A DNA stretch of 5,998 nt from JBLMZW01 sp050259035 (GTDB lineage: Bacteria > Bacillota > Syntrophomonadia > Syntrophomonadales > DTU052), in contig JBLMZW010000076.1 in assembly GCA_050259035.1 (NCBI GenBank), positions 1 through 5,998 on the forward strand, in the 5' to 3' direction. Positions 5,316-5,998 of this stretch are shown here, one piece after another. The notes beneath the pieces were generated by a model. It saw only the letters and a program-made list of their open reading frames with translations, was not told the origin of the DNA and ran no database searches. Position 1 is the stretch's first letter, and each line of letters starts with the position of its first letter. The translations under genes and the position numbers were made by a program.

Positions 5316-5344
5316 ATTATAACAGCTTTCCATACCCCTGACAA
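5316..5344 (-). promoter_or_regulatory. Promoter of tRNA-Cys
   Basis: On the minus strand: -35 TTGTCA (5339-5344), exactly 17 bases, -10 TATAAT (5316-5321). That is 11 of 12 matches to the sigma-70/sigma-A consensus. The predicted start near 5309 gives a leader of about 20 bases. It makes tRNA-Cys independent of the terminated Asp-Phe-Gly unit upstream. Confidence 0.9.
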
Positions 5345-5370
5345 GGCACAAGATAGAGAATGTCGGGATA

Positions 5371-5400
5371 TATAAACATAAAGCGCTGCCTAAGCAGCGC
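5371..5400 (-). terminator. Intrinsic terminator of the Asp-Phe-Gly tRNA unit
   Basis: A perfect 7-base stem GCGCTGC/GCAGCGC (5383-5400) with a 4-base loop. On the minus strand it is followed by TTTATGTTTATA, a T-rich tail. It begins 10 bases after the tRNA-Gly CCA end. Confidence 0.8.
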
Positions 5401-5410
5401 CCTTTGACAA

Positions 5411-5485
5411 TGGAGCGGAAGAAGAGATTCGAACTCTCGACCCTCGCCTTGGCAAGGCGATGCTCTACCACTGAGCCACTTCCGC
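5411..5485 (-). tRNA. tRNA-Gly (anticodon GCC)
   Basis: A 75-base tRNA with encoded CCA. The acceptor is GCGGAAG/CTTCCGC, the discriminator is U, the anticodon arm is TCGCC-TTGCCAA-GGCGA, and the D arm is GGCTCAGTGGTAGAGC. Eight bases separate it from tRNA-Phe upstream, and a terminator follows. Confidence 0.97.
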
Positions 5486-5493
5486 ACTATACA

Positions 5494-5569
<76 letters not shown>

Positions 5570-5584
5570 AGACATCAGATAATA

Positions 5585-5660
5585 TGGCGACGCCGATGGG
5601 ATTTGAACCCACGCTCTCCGGCTTGACAGGCCGGCATGTTAACCGCTACACCACGGCGCC
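5585..5660 (-). tRNA. tRNA-Asp (anticodon GUC)
   Basis: A 76-base tRNA with encoded CCA. The acceptor GGCGCCG pairs with CGGCGTC (one G-U pair), the discriminator is G as expected for Asp, and the anticodon arm is CCGGC-CTGTCAA-GCCGG. It is the first tRNA of the Asp-Phe-Gly unit here. Its 5' end abuts unrelated coding-like sequence. The best upstream promoter match is weak and lies inside that sequence: ACGACA (5695-5700), 17 bases, GATAAT (5672-5677). Confidence 0.96.
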
Positions 5661-5998
5661 GCAACGAAATAATTATCGCCATCGTGCTTGTGGTTGTCGT
5701 CGCGATCGCCGCCGGGCTGGCATGGACGCTGAGCGATCGCATCGGTTCAAGCTCAACGACGGCCGCTGTTCGACCAACTCCCACTCAAAATCCTCCAAGG
5801 ACAGTCGCTGAAAATCCGCCGCCAGCCGCCCCGTCGGGCGAAACACTGAAATCAATCGATCAACTCAGGCAGCAGGTGAAGGACCTTGATGCTGCCCGTC
5901 AAGACTTATCGCAGAAGGTGAAGGACCTCGATGCCGCTCGCCACGACCTGTTGCAGCAGCTTGATGCGACTAAGCGACAGCTGAGTGAAACTCAAGGC
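5636..5998 (+). CDS. Partial membrane-anchored Pro-rich coiled-coil protein (runs off the window)
   Basis: An open frame of 121 codons with no stop before the window edge. Recognisable gene sequence starts at about 5661; the only in-frame ATG (5636) lies inside tRNA-Asp on the opposite strand and has no ribosome binding site, so the true 5' end is probably missing. After NE come a single membrane helix (IIIAIVLVVVVAIAAGLAW), then a Ser/Thr/Pro-rich stretch (PTPTQNPPR, NPPPAAPSG), then a coiled coil with two near-identical 14-residue units, VKDLDAARQDLSQK and VKDLDAARHDLLQQ, and a third degenerate one. The layout suggests an inner-membrane protein with a periplasmic or extracellular coiled coil; the family is not recognised. 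Composition differs from the neighbours (35 G+C of 60 in 5881-5940) and two GCGATCGC octamers are present. It may come from another genome through a chimeric junction. Confidence 0.6.
   Translation, partial: MLTATPRRRNEIIIAIVLVVVVAIAAGLAWTLSDRIGSSSTTAAVRPTPTQNPPRTVAENPPPAAPSGETLKSIDQLRQQVKDLDAARQDLSQKVKDLDAARHDLLQQLDATKRQLSETQG
5702..5740. repeat. Two GCGATCGC octamers, 31 bases apart
   Basis: The palindrome GCGATCGC occurs at 5702-5709 and 5733-5740 and was not noticed elsewhere in the window. It is identical to HIP1, the highly iterated palindrome of many cyanobacterial genomes. Both copies lie in the partial coding frame. Two copies prove nothing alone but support a different origin for this end. 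Confidence 0.6.
5876..5959 (+). repeat. Tandem 42-base coding repeat (14 codons, two copies)
   Basis: Unit 1 (5876-5917) and unit 2 (5918-5959) encode VKDLDAAR-x-DL-x-Q-K/Q. Differences are mostly at third codon positions, so the protein repeat is selected and the duplication is not very recent. The period of 14 residues equals two heptads, keeping a coiled coil in register. A third, diverged copy (LDATKRQLSE) starts at 5960. Confidence 0.8.

Overview
The window looks like a chromosomal segment of an anaerobic, low-to-medium GC Gram-positive bacterium (Clostridia-like Firmicutes). The reasons are strong GGAGG-type ribosome binding sites in front of nearly every gene, a TTG start, a DUF3842 protein, a CooT-type nickel protein, an FmdE-family protein, and an Asp-Phe-Gly-Cys...Leu tRNA order with encoded CCA ends. 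The assignment is an inference from gene content. The last ~340 bases differ in style and may not belong to the same genome.

Layout. (1) 35-1888, minus strand: a three-gene operon reading leftward, DUF3842 protein -> FmdE-family protein with a zinc ribbon -> a fusion of a CooT-like nickel-binding domain with a His-rich DUF4198-like region. Spacing is 31 and 11 bases, and the last gene's ribosome binding site touches the previous stop codon. This is the best candidate for a little-described system: a cytoplasmic nickel or metal handling operon. (2) 1889-2310: a divergent, gene-free region with small palindromes and a TATAAT promoter for the rightward genes. (3) 2311-3720, plus strand: an accessory-looking group of an unknown 87-aa protein, an XRE/S24-type regulator whose protease catalytic residues appear to be replaced, and a small AT-rich two-helix membrane protein of the superinfection-immunity family. 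A bidirectional terminator closes it. (4) 3805-5037, minus strand: tRNA-Leu(UAA) with its own promoter, and upstream of it a two-TM potassium channel with a C-terminal RCK domain. The channel gene carries a near-perfect internal ribosome binding site and ATG just before the RCK domain, recalling the internal start of the archaeal channel MthK. (5) 5170-5660, minus strand: tRNA genes Asp, Phe, Gly, a terminator, then a separately promoted tRNA-Cys with its own terminator.

(6) 5661-5998, plus strand: directly against the 5' end of tRNA-Asp, an open frame runs off the window edge. It encodes a membrane anchor, a Pro-rich stretch and a coiled coil with a 14-residue repeat. It is more GC-rich, contains two copies of the octamer GCGATCGC 31 bases apart, and has no start codon of its own outside the tRNA. 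This is either a chimeric assembly junction or a recombination breakpoint.

How the parts may work together: the leftward operon plausibly stores, delivers or senses nickel for anaerobic metalloenzymes. The rightward group looks like a regulated immunity or phage-related island next to a tRNA gene. The channel and the tRNAs are housekeeping functions.
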